Positions 16,419 through 25,368 are shown, numbered from the stretch's first letter. The stretch: 37,523 bases of DNA from an uncultured Acidimicrobiales bacterium (GCA_938029215.1 CALHFG010000133.1:1-37523), one strand, 5' to 3'. Notes: generated by a model from the letters alone, not told the origin. Made by a program: numbers and translations.

Positions 16419-17678
16419 ATGAACATTTACCTCGGGCTGTTGGTGTCGGTCCTCCTCATTGCAGCCAACGCGTTTTTTGTCGCCGTCGAATTTGCTCTCG
16501 TCGCTTCCGATCGAAACAAGCTGGAGGCACTGGCAGCCCAGGGTCGGCGTCGGGCGAAGGCGGCGGTTGCGGCATTGTCCAAGATGTCCTTCCATCTCTC
16601 GGGCGCCCAACTCGGAATCACCATTTCAAGCTTGGCTCTGGGCTTCCTCACCGATCTTCTCGTGGACGGCAACGGCGTACTGACGTTGGTCGCCCTGGGA
16701 ACGGCGACCGTCTTTCAAATGGTTGTCGGAGAGCTGATTCCGAAGAACCTGGCGGTATCCAAGCCCGAAGGTGCCGCGATGGTCCTTGCCCCGGCGGCCA
16801 ACCTCGTCCACGGCGCGCTGGGTCCGATCATCCGGCTTTTCAACGGTGCAGCCAATGCCGCAGTGCGCTGGATTGGAATCGAACCGACCGAAGAAATTGA
16901 AGCGATCGCGTCGATCGACGAGCTCGACTACCTCATCAGGGTCTCCGGGGAAGACGGCGCACTGGAACCCGATACCCAGGCGCTCCTCGCTCGAACCATT
17001 CGATTCGCAGACAAGACCGCCGCCGATGCCCTGCGGCCGCGAGGTCAGATCGATGCGTTGGGACTCGATGCCACCATCGAAGACCTTGTAGACATCGTCA
17101 CGAGGTCGGGCCACTCTCGATACCCCGTGTTTGGCGATGGCATCGATGACATTCGGGGAATCGTGAACGTCACCGCGGCATTCGATCTGCCGGTGGAGGC
17201 CCGGGGAACCACGTTAGTTAGCGACGTAATGATCGAACCGGTCGTCGTTCCCGAGACCAGAGAGTTGCTCGACGCGCTAGCCGACATGACCGAGCACAAC
17301 ACCCAGTTGTTGGTCGTGATCGATGAGCACGGCGGGACCGAAGGGATCCTCACTCTCGAAGATGCGCTGGAAGAAATAGCGGGCGAAATCGACGACGAGT
17401 ACGACGCCGCAGAACTGATGATGGTGGATCAGGCCGACGGCGTGTATCTGATCTCCGGGTCATTGGGATGGAGCGAATTGGAGGAGGTCTGCGGGCTCGA
17501 AATCCCCGATGGCGACTATGAGACCGTCGCTGGCTTCTTCCTGGCTCGCTTCGGAAGCATTCCTTCCGAAGCAGACCATTTGTATTTCCAGGGCTGGCGT
17601 CTGGAAGTTGCCGAGATGGATCGCCGTCGGATCGCGTCGCTCGTGGTGACCTCGCCCGATGGGGGAGTGAGCGACTGA
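16419..17678 (+). CDS. CNNM/DUF21-CBS-CorC_HlyC membrane protein (hemolysin-C-like)
   Basis: 419 residues from ATG 16419. The N-terminal DUF21 (CNNM) membrane domain has four hydrophobic segments and the family motifs ANAFFVAVEFALVASDRNK and HLSGAQLGITISSLALGFL. Two CBS domains follow (about 205-330), with IDEHGGTEGILTLEDALEEI and the acidic GEIDDEYD. The C-terminal CorC_HlyC domain begins at YLISGSLGWSELEEVCG and ends near RIASLVVTSP. Family members are linked to Mg/Co efflux or membrane homeostasis; the hemolysin name is historical. The stop shares one base with the next gene's ATG (TGATG), so the pair is coupled; the same tandem arrangement exists in mycobacteria (Rv1842c/Rv1841c). Confidence 0.93.
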   Translation: MNIYLGLLVSVLLIAANAFFVAVEFALVASDRNKLEALAAQGRRRAKAAVAALSKMSFHLSGAQLGITISSLALGFLTDLLVDGNGVLTLVALGTATVFQMVVGELIPKNLAVSKPEGAAMVLAPAANLVHGALGPIIRLFNGAANAAVRWIGIEPTEEIEAIASIDELDYLIRVSGEDGALEPDTQALLARTIRFADKTAADALRPRGQIDALGLDATIEDLVDIVTRSGHSRYPVFGDGIDDIRGIVNVTAAFDLPVEARGTTLVSDVMIEPVVVPETRELLDALADMTEHNTQLLVVIDEHGGTEGILTLEDALEEIAGEIDDEYDAAELMMVDQADGVYLISGSLGWSELEEVCGLEIPDGDYETVAGFFLARFGSIPSEADHLYFQGWRLEVAEMDRRRIASLVVTSPDGGVSD

Positions 17679-18766
17679 TGGGCTGGCAATTGGGTGTCGC
17701 CATCATCCTGTTGGGCTTGAACGCGCTCTTTGTGGCGTATGAGTTTGCGGTCATCGTGGCCAAGAAGGCCGAGTTCGAAGCGGCGGCCGCCGAGGGAAAC
17801 AGAGCTGCTCAGCTGGTGATGAAGGCATTCAGCGAGGTGTCACTACAGCTTGCCGGCGCTCAGTTGGGCATCACGATGGCGTCCCTCGGCCTCGGCAACG
17901 TGGCCGAGCCAGCCATCGGTCACTTTCTGGAAGATCAATTTCATCGACAATTCAGCGAACGAGTTTCGTTGGTACTCGGGTTCGTGGTGGCGTTGTCGAT
18001 CGTGACATTTCTTCACCTCGTTGTGGGCGAGATGATGCCGAAGAACATCGCTATCGCCCGTCCGGGTCCCACGCTGCGGGCCCTGGTGTATTTCTACGCT
18101 GCCTTCCTATGGCTTTTCGGCCCGCTGGTGAAGCTGCTCAACTCCATCGCAAACGCCGGATGCCGCGCCCTCGGGGTGGAACCTCGAGACGAGCTGGTGG
18201 CTGCTCACTCGGTGGCGGAGCTCTCTTCGATCGTCTTCCGGTCACAGGAACATGGAGCTCTCGAATCCGACGATGCCCACCTTCTTGCGGGCGCGCTCAG
18301 CTTCGCCCAGCAGCCGGTGAGGGACATCGCTCGTCCCTGGACCGACGTGCCCATCGTGCGAATGGGAGCCACGGGCAATCAGGCTCGGCGGCTCGTGCGG
18401 GACAGCTCCAAGTCTCGCATTCTCGTAGGGGGTCGGGGACCAGACGGTCGTCTCCAGGGCTATGTGCACGCCAAGGATCTGCTCCGGCTGGATACCAAAC
18501 AGCTCAGCCAGCCCATCTCGAACGATCTCATTCGAACCACGATTGCGGTGCGTGGGGACCGGCCGTTGATCGAAGTCCTACGGCTGATGCGCAGCGCACG
18601 GCAACAGCTTGCCGTCGTGGTCGACGAGGGCCGGCCCATCGGCGCCGCCTCCATCGAGGAAGTCGTGCGGGCGTTGGTACCAGTCAACGCTCCAGACACC
18701 GAGAGCTCGGTCATCGGATCGCACTCCGTCGATCCATCGCCTGTCCAGCCGTCTAGTGACCACTAA
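17678..18766 (+). CDS. CNNM/DUF21-CBS membrane protein lacking CorC_HlyC domain
   Basis: 362 residues. The DUF21 domain has GLNALFVAYEFAVIVAKKAEF, QLAGAQLGITMASLGLGNVAEP and VGEMMPKNIAIARP. The CBS region spans about 210-345 (GYVHAKDLLRL, RPIGAASIEEVV). It ends after the CBS domains, without the C-terminal CorC_HlyC domain present in the upstream partner, as in the shorter member of the actinobacterial pairs. Overlap of one nucleotide with the preceding stop suggests translation by re-initiation and a heteromeric complex (inference). Confidence 0.92.
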   Translation: MGWQLGVAIILLGLNALFVAYEFAVIVAKKAEFEAAAAEGNRAAQLVMKAFSEVSLQLAGAQLGITMASLGLGNVAEPAIGHFLEDQFHRQFSERVSLVLGFVVALSIVTFLHLVVGEMMPKNIAIARPGPTLRALVYFYAAFLWLFGPLVKLLNSIANAGCRALGVEPRDELVAAHSVAELSSIVFRSQEHGALESDDAHLLAGALSFAQQPVRDIARPWTDVPIVRMGATGNQARRLVRDSSKSRILVGGRGPDGRLQGYVHAKDLLRLDTKQLSQPISNDLIRTTIAVRGDRPLIEVLRLMRSARQQLAVVVDEGRPIGAASIEEVVRALVPVNAPDTESSVIGSHSVDPSPVQPSSDH

Positions 18767-18848
18767 CAGTGGTGAATCCACCCGTCCGTGTGAGAGACTT
18801 CTTGGAGCTGCAGCGACCAATTGTCACCTTCGGTGGTTACTGGGGTTG

Positions 18849-19856
18849 ATGTCCGCTACATTCCGGACCGTGTTCGGAGCGAAAAAACTTGCGCGCCTGG
18901 TGGTGCTGCTTGCGCTCTTCTCCAGCTTGACCCCCGCATCGGCCTCGGGTCCTACGCCCGGTCTCGACGAGTTGCGTAACGATGTCGGCGATCTCACCAC
19001 TCGATACCACCAGCTCGAATCAGAACTGCACGCCATCCAGTCCAGTATTGAGAACAACGAACGGCGACTATCAGAGGTGCAAGGCCAGGTGGATGTCCAC
19101 CGGTCGTCGGTCATTCAAACGGCCGTTGTTGGCTTTACTCGGTCGTACAAGACACCGGTGGTTCTGGAGTCTGAGGATCTGGCCGAAGGTGTCCGGGTGG
19201 AGGGACTTTCCGACGCCGCAGTCGGCAAAGACGACGACGCCATCGATCGATTCTCGGCGGCCCTGGCAGAACTGCAGCTGATCGAATCTGCGCTCGATGA
19301 AGATCTCGCCGTACAGGCGCGGACCGTTGCCGAAGTTGGGCAGCTGCGAGACGCACTGCTCTCGGATCTCGAAGAGCTCGAAGCGATCGAGGCCGCGCGA
19401 GTCGAAGAAATCAAACAGCGTGCCGAGCGCGCCGTTGCCCAGGGTCATACCTTCGTTGAGCTCGAGGTCTGCCCGGTCGGTGGAGCGCACTCGTTTATCG
19501 ACTCCTGGGGCTTTGCTCGCTCCGGCGGTCGCCGCCACAAAGGCGTCGACATGATGGCCAACATTGGCGTTCCTCTCTTGGCGCCGGTGTCGGGAACCGT
19601 GGCCCACCGCGGAAACCGGGTCGGCGGTTTGTCCTACCACCTGCAGGGCGATGACGGTCACTACTACTACGGCACTCACCTGTCGGCGTATGGTCAAAGC
19701 GGCTACGTCGAAGCTGGCACGATCATTGGCTACGTGGGGGACACCGGGAACGCCGCAGGCATCCCTCACCTTCACCTGGAGATCCATCCGAGCACGCTCG
19801 GCCGAGCCACCAACCCGTACCCGTCGGTGGCGTACGTGTGCTCCGGAGCGTCCTAA
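18849..19856 (+). CDS. Secreted coiled-coil M23 peptidase-domain protein
   Basis: 335 residues from ATG 18849 (the frame is open upstream to 18609, but that part overlaps the CBS gene). Signal peptide (hydrophobic 16-30, SSLTPASASG). A long coiled coil follows (about 40-205; YHQLESELHAIQSSIENNERRL and DALLSDLEELEAIEAARVEE). The C-terminal LytM domain has HKGVDMMANIG (HxxxD), YYYGTHLSAYG and HLHLEIHPS (HxH). The zinc ligands all look intact, so catalysis is possible. It probably acts on, or regulates enzymes acting on, peptidoglycan. Same design as the protein encoded at 13926 but without the disordered regions. Confidence 0.9.
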   Translation: MSATFRTVFGAKKLARLVVLLALFSSLTPASASGPTPGLDELRNDVGDLTTRYHQLESELHAIQSSIENNERRLSEVQGQVDVHRSSVIQTAVVGFTRSYKTPVVLESEDLAEGVRVEGLSDAAVGKDDDAIDRFSAALAELQLIESALDEDLAVQARTVAEVGQLRDALLSDLEELEAIEAARVEEIKQRAERAVAQGHTFVELEVCPVGGAHSFIDSWGFARSGGRRHKGVDMMANIGVPLLAPVSGTVAHRGNRVGGLSYHLQGDDGHYYYGTHLSAYGQSGYVEAGTIIGYVGDTGNAAGIPHLHLEIHPSTLGRATNPYPSVAYVCSGAS

Positions 19857-19878
19857 TACACGTTGCGGTCCTCGCACC

Positions 19879-19907
19879 TTGTTGTTTGTAGCGGGTGCGC
19901 GTAACTC
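19879..19907 (+). promoter_or_regulatory. Candidate promoter upstream of enoyl reductase
   Basis: TTGTTG (19879-19884), 17 nt, TAACTC (19902-19907), upstream of GTG 19935. Spacing is ideal but the -10 match is weak, so this is tentative. Confidence 0.3.
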
Positions 19908-19934
19908 AATCGGTCTGCTGGCAGTCTTACTGGC

Positions 19935-20714
19935 GTGACTGATTCGAACGGACTTCTGGCGGGCAAGAACATACTTATTACCGGTGTTCTCACCGACGAC
20001 TCGCTGGCTTTCGGGGTTGCCCGCGAGGCACAGGCTCATGGCGCCAACGTGATCCTGACCGGGTTTGGTCGAGGTAAGCGTCTCACCGACCGGACGGCCC
20101 GAAAGTTGGACCCCGAACCGCCGGTGCTCGAGCTCGATGTGACCGATCCCGATCAGGTCACGAGCCTGATCGCTGAACTCAAGGAAAGCGTCGGGGAGCT
20201 GCACGGCATTCTGCATGCGGTTGGCTTTGCACCCGAAGCCTGCCTGGGTGATGACTTCTTCGCGGCGCAATGGGACGATGTCGCAACTGCAATCCACGTG
20301 TCCACGTATTCCCTTCGAACCATGGCCGATATCGGCTTGGAACTGATGCCGAACGGAGGGAGCATCGTGGGTCTCACGTTCGACGCCACTGTGGCATGGC
20401 CGGCGTACAACTGGATGGGGGTTGCCAAGGCCGGAATGGAATCGCTCAACCGGTACCTGGCCAAGGAGCTCGGCCCCAAACAGATCCGCTGCAATCTTGT
20501 AGCTGCCGGCCCCATGAGAACCATCGCCGCAAAATCGATTCCTGGATTCAGCGCCTTCGAGGATGAATGGACCAAGCGTGCTCCGTTGGGTTGGGACGTG
20601 AACGATTCCTCGGGCGTTGCCAGAAGCACGATGGCATTGTTCACCGACCTGTTCAGCCACACCACCGGGAGCATCATTCACGTCGACGGCGGGTATCACG
20701 CAATCGGGGCCTAG
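19935..20714 (+). CDS. fabI: Enoyl-[acyl-carrier-protein] reductase (NADH), InhA/FabI type
   Basis: 259 residues from GTG 19935. It catalyses the last step of each fatty-acid elongation cycle. Short-chain dehydrogenase fold with the FabI-type nucleotide loop GVLTDDSLAFGVAREA. The catalytic pair Tyr158 and Lys165 occurs in PAYNWMGVAKAGMESLNRYLA, at the same residue numbers as in mycobacterial InhA, and GLTFD supplies the Phe of the active site. LVAAGPMRTIAAKSIPGF is the substrate loop, and it ends with HVDGGYHAIGA. The similarity pattern is closer to InhA than to E. coli FabI. It lies upstream of mshC with a 51-bp gap. Confidence 0.95.
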   Translation: MTDSNGLLAGKNILITGVLTDDSLAFGVAREAQAHGANVILTGFGRGKRLTDRTARKLDPEPPVLELDVTDPDQVTSLIAELKESVGELHGILHAVGFAPEACLGDDFFAAQWDDVATAIHVSTYSLRTMADIGLELMPNGGSIVGLTFDATVAWPAYNWMGVAKAGMESLNRYLAKELGPKQIRCNLVAAGPMRTIAAKSIPGFSAFEDEWTKRAPLGWDVNDSSGVARSTMALFTDLFSHTTGSIIHVDGGYHAIGA

Positions 20715-20753
20715 CCGCAGTGCTTGGTTTCTAACTCTTGGTTAGTGATTCGA

Positions 20754-20759
20754 TATCCT
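20754..20759 (+). promoter_or_regulatory. Candidate -10 box (TATCCT) of leaderless mshC promoter
   Basis: TATCCT, 6 nt, then GTG 20766. There is no Shine-Dalgarno between box and start. Confidence 0.45.
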
Positions 20760-20765
20760 GCTCGG

Positions 20766-21917
20766 GTGACCGATAGCCCCGCCGGCCCGATGAAACTGTA
20801 CGACACGTTCCGCAAGGAGATCGTGCCGTTTGAGCCGGGACCGTTGGTCACGATGTACACGTGCGGGATCACACCTTATGACTCCACCCATCTGGGGCAT
20901 GCGGCCACCTACCTCACCTACGACGTCTTGCAGCGTCGGTTGCGCGATCTCGGGCACGAGACCCGATGTGTCCGCAACGTCACCGACGTAGACGACGACC
21001 TGCTGCGCAAGAGTCGAGAGCTCGATGTCCACTATCTCGACCTCGCCGCGTCGGAGATGGTGCGATTTGATGCCGACATGGAAGCGCTCGAAATGCTGCC
21101 CTCCTTCAGCGAGCCGCGGGCCACCTCGGCGATTGCGGACATTCGCGGCTTTATCGCCATGGTGCTGGAATCGGGTCACGCGTATGAAGCGGGAGGGGCG
21201 GTGTACTTCGATGTGTCGTCCTATGACAGGTTCGGCGAGCTCTCGGGATACAGCCGAGAAGAAATGCTGGTACTGGCGGCCGAACGTGGCGGGAATCCGG
21301 ACGACCCCAACAAGAAGGACCCGTTGGACTTTGTTCTGTGGCAGCCTTCGGCGCCGGGCGAGCCAGCTTGGGAGACCCTTTGGGGGCCGGGCCGTCCCGG
21401 CTGGCATATCGAATGTTCGGCGCTGGCCATGCGCGAGCTCGACACCACCATCGACCTCCACGGAGGCGGCTCCGACCTCATCTTCCCGCATCACGAGTGC
21501 GAACGTGCTCAGAGCGAGGCGGCAACCGGCCAACCGTTCGTACGGCATTGGATGCATCAGGCGATGGTGCGCATGGACGGAGAGAAGATGTCCAAGTCGT
21601 TGGGCAACCTCGTGTTCGTGAGCGAATTGAGCAAAACCTACGACACTCGGGCTATTCGGCTGGGCGTCGTGAGCAACCATTACCGCACCGAGTGGTCGTG
21701 GAACGAAGATCTCATGCCAAATGCGGCGGCCAGGCTCGAGCGTTGGATTGATTCGGTTGGAGGAAACGACGGCACCGACGTGCTGAACCAGGTTCGAGCG
21801 GCGTTAGACAACGACCTCGACACCCCCGGTGCCGTGGCCGCTATCGATGCAGGCGCAGCCGATGGCGTCGATGTTTCCGATGCCGCGATGCTTCTCGGAA
21901 TTCGTCTCAATGACTAG
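20766..21917 (+). CDS. mshC: L-cysteine:1D-myo-inosityl 2-amino-2-deoxy-alpha-D-glucopyranoside ligase (mycothiol synthesis)
   Basis: 383 residues from GTG 20766. MshC couples Cys to GlcN-Ins by an aminoacyl-tRNA-synthetase-like adenylation. Class I features are MYTCGITPYDSTHLGHAAT (zinc Cys and HIGH-like THLGH), NVTDVDDDLL, GRPGWHIECSALA (zinc ligand), GGGSDLIFPHHECERAQ and KMSKSLGN. It is CysS-like but short and ends soon after the KMSKS domain, as MshC does; it lacks the CysS anticodon-binding domain. It shares the MYxCGITPYD and VSxLxxxxxxxAIRLG segments with actinobacterial MshC. The gene implies mycothiol as the cellular thiol. ATG 20790 is an alternative start. Confidence 0.92.
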   Translation: MTDSPAGPMKLYDTFRKEIVPFEPGPLVTMYTCGITPYDSTHLGHAATYLTYDVLQRRLRDLGHETRCVRNVTDVDDDLLRKSRELDVHYLDLAASEMVRFDADMEALEMLPSFSEPRATSAIADIRGFIAMVLESGHAYEAGGAVYFDVSSYDRFGELSGYSREEMLVLAAERGGNPDDPNKKDPLDFVLWQPSAPGEPAWETLWGPGRPGWHIECSALAMRELDTTIDLHGGGSDLIFPHHECERAQSEAATGQPFVRHWMHQAMVRMDGEKMSKSLGNLVFVSELSKTYDTRAIRLGVVSNHYRTEWSWNEDLMPNAAARLERWIDSVGGNDGTDVLNQVRAALDNDLDTPGAVAAIDAGAADGVDVSDAAMLLGIRLND

Positions 21918-21925
21918 CAGCGGAG

Positions 21926-21931
21926 TAATCT
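21926..21931 (+). promoter_or_regulatory. Candidate -10 box (TAATCT) of plsC promoter
   Basis: TAATCT, 6 nt (GAAGGC), then ATG 21938. It lies only 8 bp after the mshC stop. The intervening GAAGG could also act as a Shine-Dalgarno for read-through transcripts. Confidence 0.42.
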
Positions 21932-21937
21932 GAAGGC

Positions 21938-22711
21938 ATGGCCGATGCGGTGGACATGTCGAAGATCGGCCGGGCTCAACCGGTGGTCAAGAAAGTAATG
22001 CGCCCGCTGTTCCATGCACTGTGGGACATCGAAGTCGAGGGTGACGAGAACATCCCGACCGACGGGCCGGCGTTGTTGTGTCCCAACCATGTGTCGGTGA
22101 TCGACTCCTTCTTTGTGCCTGCGGTTGTCCGGCGGGCGCTGATCTATGTTGGGAAAGCCGAGTACCTCGACGACTGGAAGACGGCTCGCTTGTTCCCTGC
22201 GCTTGGCATGATTCCAATCGATCGGCGAGGTGGCGAGCATGCAGCTTCGGCTCTCGATGCCGCAAAGTCGGTGCTCACCGGTGGCGGACTCTTTGGTATC
22301 TATCCCGAAGGCACTCGCAGTCGATCTGGCAAGCTTCATAAAGGCCACACCGGCGCCGCTCGGCTTGCGGTGGAAACCGGTGCTCCATTGATTCCTGTTG
22401 GTTTGGTGGGAACTCGTGAGATTCAGCCACCTGACAAGGCGCTCCCTACACCGTTCATGAAGGCCACCGTTCGATTCGGAAAGCCGATCCAGACCCACCA
22501 TTACACCGACCGTCAAGGCGACAGGGCTGTGTACCGCCAGCTCACCGACGAACTGATGTACGAGATTCAGGCCCTATGTGGCCTGGAATATGTCAACACC
22601 TACGCTGGCGCAAAGGCCAAGACAGCGTCGGAGCCAGTGCAGGCCGAGCCCACGATCGAACGCCGCAGCAGCGCCGACGTACTGAAGCCCAAGCCGCTCG
22701 TCGGGGTCTAG
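21938..22711 (+). CDS. plsC: 1-acyl-sn-glycerol-3-phosphate acyltransferase (PlsC family)
   Basis: 257 residues. The HX4D catalytic motif is NHVSVID. The phosphate-binding motif is YPEGTRSRSGKLHKGHTGAA, followed by PLIPVGLVGT. A hydrophobic stretch (SFFVPAVVRRALIYVG) lies between them. The C-terminal 40 residues are Ala/Glu/Lys-rich and non-conserved. It transfers an acyl chain to lysophosphatidic acid, giving phosphatidic acid on the inner membrane face, feeding the CDP-diacylglycerol pool used by pgsA downstream. The exact acceptor is not proven by sequence; related acyltransferases act on other lipids. Confidence 0.88.
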   Translation: MADAVDMSKIGRAQPVVKKVMRPLFHALWDIEVEGDENIPTDGPALLCPNHVSVIDSFFVPAVVRRALIYVGKAEYLDDWKTARLFPALGMIPIDRRGGEHAASALDAAKSVLTGGGLFGIYPEGTRSRSGKLHKGHTGAARLAVETGAPLIPVGLVGTREIQPPDKALPTPFMKATVRFGKPIQTHHYTDRQGDRAVYRQLTDELMYEIQALCGLEYVNTYAGAKAKTASEPVQAEPTIERRSSADVLKPKPLVGV

Positions 22712-22790
22712 CACCCTCATTGCGCTCGCAAACCTTGCTTTTCTGAGCCGAGATGCCTGCGTAGTCGGTTAATCGGTTGCGTTGATCGGG

Positions 22791-22796
22791 CAGAAT
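22791..22796 (+). promoter_or_regulatory. Weak -10-like box (CAGAAT) before thrS
   Basis: CAGAAT differs from TANNNT only in its first base and lies exactly 6 nt before ATG 22803, the same position as the clearer boxes in this window. No Shine-Dalgarno, T-box leader or other structured leader was seen in the 91-nt gap after plsC. Confidence 0.25.
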
Positions 22797-22802
22797 AGAG
22801 CC

Positions 22803-24770
22803 ATGCAGGTTCGACTTCCCGACGGTTCCGAGCGCGAGATGAGCGCCGGAGCCACAACCCTCGACGTAGCCGCCGACATCGGCCCTCGTCTGGCCAAAGA
22901 TGCTCTCATCGCAGTTGTCGATGGCGAAGAGACCGATCTCACCACACCCCTCCACGATGGGGCAACCGTCGAGATCGTCACGCCGGGATCTGACCGGGGT
23001 CTGCACACGATTCGGCATTCGACCGCCCACGTCTTGGCCCAGGCCGTTTTGGAACTGTGGCCCGGTTCCACCTTCGCTATTGGCCCCGCGATCGAGAACG
23101 GCTTTTACTACGACTTCTCCCTTCCAGACTCGGGCACCTTTAGCGACGACGACTTGGAGAAGATCGACGCCAAGATGCGCGAGATCATCAAAGCTCGTCA
23201 GCCATTTGTCAGAAGCGAAATGTCTGCCGACGATGCGTTGGCACTCATGGATGGTCATCCGTACAAACAAGCCATCATTCGAAGCGTGACCGGTGCCGAT
23301 GATGCCGCGGCCTCAGGCAACGATCTCAGCTCAGAGGTCAGCGGAGACGTGATCAGCTTTTACCGCAACACCGACGACTTTGTTGACATGTGTGTTGGGC
23401 CCCACGTGCCCCATACCGGGCACCTCGGTCACTTCGCGCTCCAGCGAGTTTCCGGTGCGTATTGGCGAGGGCGCGAAGACGAACCCATGCTCCAGCGGAT
23501 TTATGGCACGGCCTGGGATTCCAAGAAGGCGCTAAAACAACACCTCCACACCCTCGAAGAAGCGGCCAAACGGGATCACCGCAAGCTCGCCACCGAACTC
23601 GACCTGCTCAGCTTTCCATCACAGCTAGGAGGCGGCCTGGCGGTATGGCACCCCAAGGGGGCCATTGTCCGCAAGCTGATTGAGGACTACAGCCGCCAGC
23701 GGCACCAGGAGGGCGGGTACGAGTTTGTGTATACGCCACACCTGGCGAACGGGAAGCTCTTTGAAACCTCGGGTCATCTCGACTTCTACGCCGATGGCAT
23801 GTATCCGCCGATGGAGATGGACAACGGCACGTACTACATGAAGCCGATGAACTGCCCCATGCACTGTCTGATCTTTGACAACGGACAGAAGAGCTATCGC
23901 GAGCTCCCCATGCGGTTCTTTGAGCTGGGAACGGTCTATCGATACGAGCGGGCCGGCACCTTGCACGGTTTGCTGCGGATTCGCGGATTCACTCAGGACG
24001 ACAGCCACATCTTCTGCACGCAGGATCAGCTGATGGAAGAAATCGCCGGGTTGCTGGACTTTGTCCTCAGCATCCTTCGGGCGTTCGGCTTCGAAGACTT
24101 CACCTTCAACCTGTCGACCAAGGACCCCGAGAAGTACGTCGGATCCGACGACATTTGGGAGATGGCAACCGACGCCCTGCAGAAGGCGCTGGAGAGCCAT
24201 GGTCTCGAGTACGCCGTGAAGGACGGAGACGCAGCCTTTTACGGTCCGAAGATCGACATCGACGTGAAGGACGCCATTGGACGAAGCTGGCAGCTGTCCA
24301 CCATTCAGGCTGACTTCCAGCTGCCCGAACGGTTCGAGCTTGAGTACGTCGACCAGGACGGCGAACGACGCCGGCCGATCATGTTGCATCGTGCGTTGCT
24401 GGGCAGCGTCGAGCGATTCTTCGGTGTTCTGATCGAGCACTACGCCGGGAACTTTCCTACCTGGCTTGCGCCCATCCAGGTGCAGGTGCTCCCTGTCTCT
24501 GATAGCCATCGCGACTACGCCGCACAGGTGGTCGATGAGCTCGTGGCCGCTGGGTTCAGGGCCGAACTGTTGGCGAGCTCAGATCCTCTGGGCAAGCGAA
24601 TCCGGAACGCGAAGATGGCCAAAACGCCGCATGTGCTCGTCGTCGGAGACGACGACGTGGCGGCCAACACCGTGGGAGACAACCCGAGAGGCGGGGAAGT
24701 CGAACGGGGTGTTGGATTAGACGAGTTCATCATCCGGCTAACCGAAGAAGCAGAAGTCGTTGGGTCCTGA
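22803..24770 (+). CDS. thrS: Threonyl-tRNA synthetase
   Basis: 655 residues from ATG 22803. N-terminal TGS domain (about 1-62), then the editing domain with HSTAHVLAQAV and MCVGPHVPHTGHLG, both zinc-site-like motifs of the N2 domain. The class II core has MKPMNCPMHCLIF (zinc Cys), motif 2 as RYERAGTLHGLLRIRGF with TQDDSHIFC, and motif 3 as MLHRALLGSVERFFGVLIEH. The anticodon-binding domain occupies the last 100 residues (PIQVQVLPVSD through GGEVERGVGLDEF). Full length for bacterial ThrRS. It starts the block thrS, HIT, pgsA, patA, pimA, pdxS, pdxT, which matches the order in Mycobacterium. Confidence 0.97.
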   Translation: MQVRLPDGSEREMSAGATTLDVAADIGPRLAKDALIAVVDGEETDLTTPLHDGATVEIVTPGSDRGLHTIRHSTAHVLAQAVLELWPGSTFAIGPAIENGFYYDFSLPDSGTFSDDDLEKIDAKMREIIKARQPFVRSEMSADDALALMDGHPYKQAIIRSVTGADDAAASGNDLSSEVSGDVISFYRNTDDFVDMCVGPHVPHTGHLGHFALQRVSGAYWRGREDEPMLQRIYGTAWDSKKALKQHLHTLEEAAKRDHRKLATELDLLSFPSQLGGGLAVWHPKGAIVRKLIEDYSRQRHQEGGYEFVYTPHLANGKLFETSGHLDFYADGMYPPMEMDNGTYYMKPMNCPMHCLIFDNGQKSYRELPMRFFELGTVYRYERAGTLHGLLRIRGFTQDDSHIFCTQDQLMEEIAGLLDFVLSILRAFGFEDFTFNLSTKDPEKYVGSDDIWEMATDALQKALESHGLEYAVKDGDAAFYGPKIDIDVKDAIGRSWQLSTIQADFQLPERFELEYVDQDGERRRPIMLHRALLGSVERFFGVLIEHYAGNFPTWLAPIQVQVLPVSDSHRDYAAQVVDELVAAGFRAELLASSDPLGKRIRNAKMAKTPHVLVVGDDDVAANTVGDNPRGGEVERGVGLDEFIIRLTEEAEVVGS

Positions 24771-25341
24771 CGACTCGTCGGCGGGCGACCAACCGTGGGA
24801 ACGCAACGAAGGCGGCATGCCCCGGCTCTTTAGCGGCTGGCGCCTGGCCCATCCGCGTGGCATGGCCTCGGATGGTCAACCCCATCCCTATGTGCAGGCG
24901 GATGAAGGAAAAACTCTCTTTGAAACCATTGAGCAGAGTGATCTTCCCGACGAGGAGACGTACGTGCTGCAGCGTGGGACCCATGTCTTCACGGTGTTGA
25001 ACGTGTACCCCTACACCAGTGGCCACCTCATGGTGATTCCAAAGAAGGCGGTTCCGTCGATCCACGACCTGGAAGACGCGGTCCATACCGAACTGTGGGA
25101 AACGGTTCGAACCGCATCGGCCGCAGTGAAAGCTGCGTTCTTCCCCCACGGGCTGAACATCGGGGTCAACGAAGGTCTGGCGGGTGGTGGTTCCCAGCCG
25201 GATCATCTCCACGTGCACATCGTTCCCCGGTGGCGGGCAGATACCAATTTCATGACTACGACGGCCGAGGTTCGAATCCTGCCGCAGACACTCAGCCAGT
25301 CCTATGACCGCCTGCGCAAAGTTTGGGGGCGGCCAGGCTAG
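24760..25341 (+). CDS. HIT-family protein, AP4A phosphorylase-like
   Basis: 193 residues if read from TTG 24760, which overlaps thrS by 11 nt. ATG 24817, preceded by GAAGG, is the alternative (174 residues). The histidine triad is HLHVHIVPRW (HxHxHxx), preceded by TSGHLMVIPKKAVPSIHDL and HGLNIGVNEGLAGGGSQPDH. The placement between thrS and pgsA matches mycobacterial Rv2613c, described as a diadenosine tetraphosphate phosphorylase. Because it follows a tRNA synthetase, a major source of Ap4A, recycling of that nucleotide is a sensible role (inference). Confidence 0.9.
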   Translation: MGPDDSSAGDQPWERNEGGMPRLFSGWRLAHPRGMASDGQPHPYVQADEGKTLFETIEQSDLPDEETYVLQRGTHVFTVLNVYPYTSGHLMVIPKKAVPSIHDLEDAVHTELWETVRTASAAVKAAFFPHGLNIGVNEGLAGGGSQPDHLHVHIVPRWRADTNFMTTTAEVRILPQTLSQSYDRLRKVWGRPG

Positions 25342-25368
25342 ACGGAGCCGCGTCCGTCATCATCGGAG

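Noticed and set aside
19071..20699. Long open frame (about 540 codons) on the minus strand under the M23 and enoyl-reductase genes
   Set aside because: It is antisense to two clearly functional genes, spans their boundary, has low-complexity His/Arg/Gly-rich composition and no domain; a GC-rich shadow frame.
20742..21680. 312-codon minus-strand open frame under mshC
   Set aside because: Antisense to a gene with complete class I synthetase motifs; no recognisable domain.
22712..22802. T-box riboswitch upstream of thrS
   Set aside because: The gap is only 91 nt, with no T-box sequence or terminator/antiterminator pair seen, and a leaderless-like start is more likely.
23625..24509. 294-codon minus-strand open frame under thrS
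   Set aside because: Antisense to the class II core of thrS; composition is that of a complement shadow.
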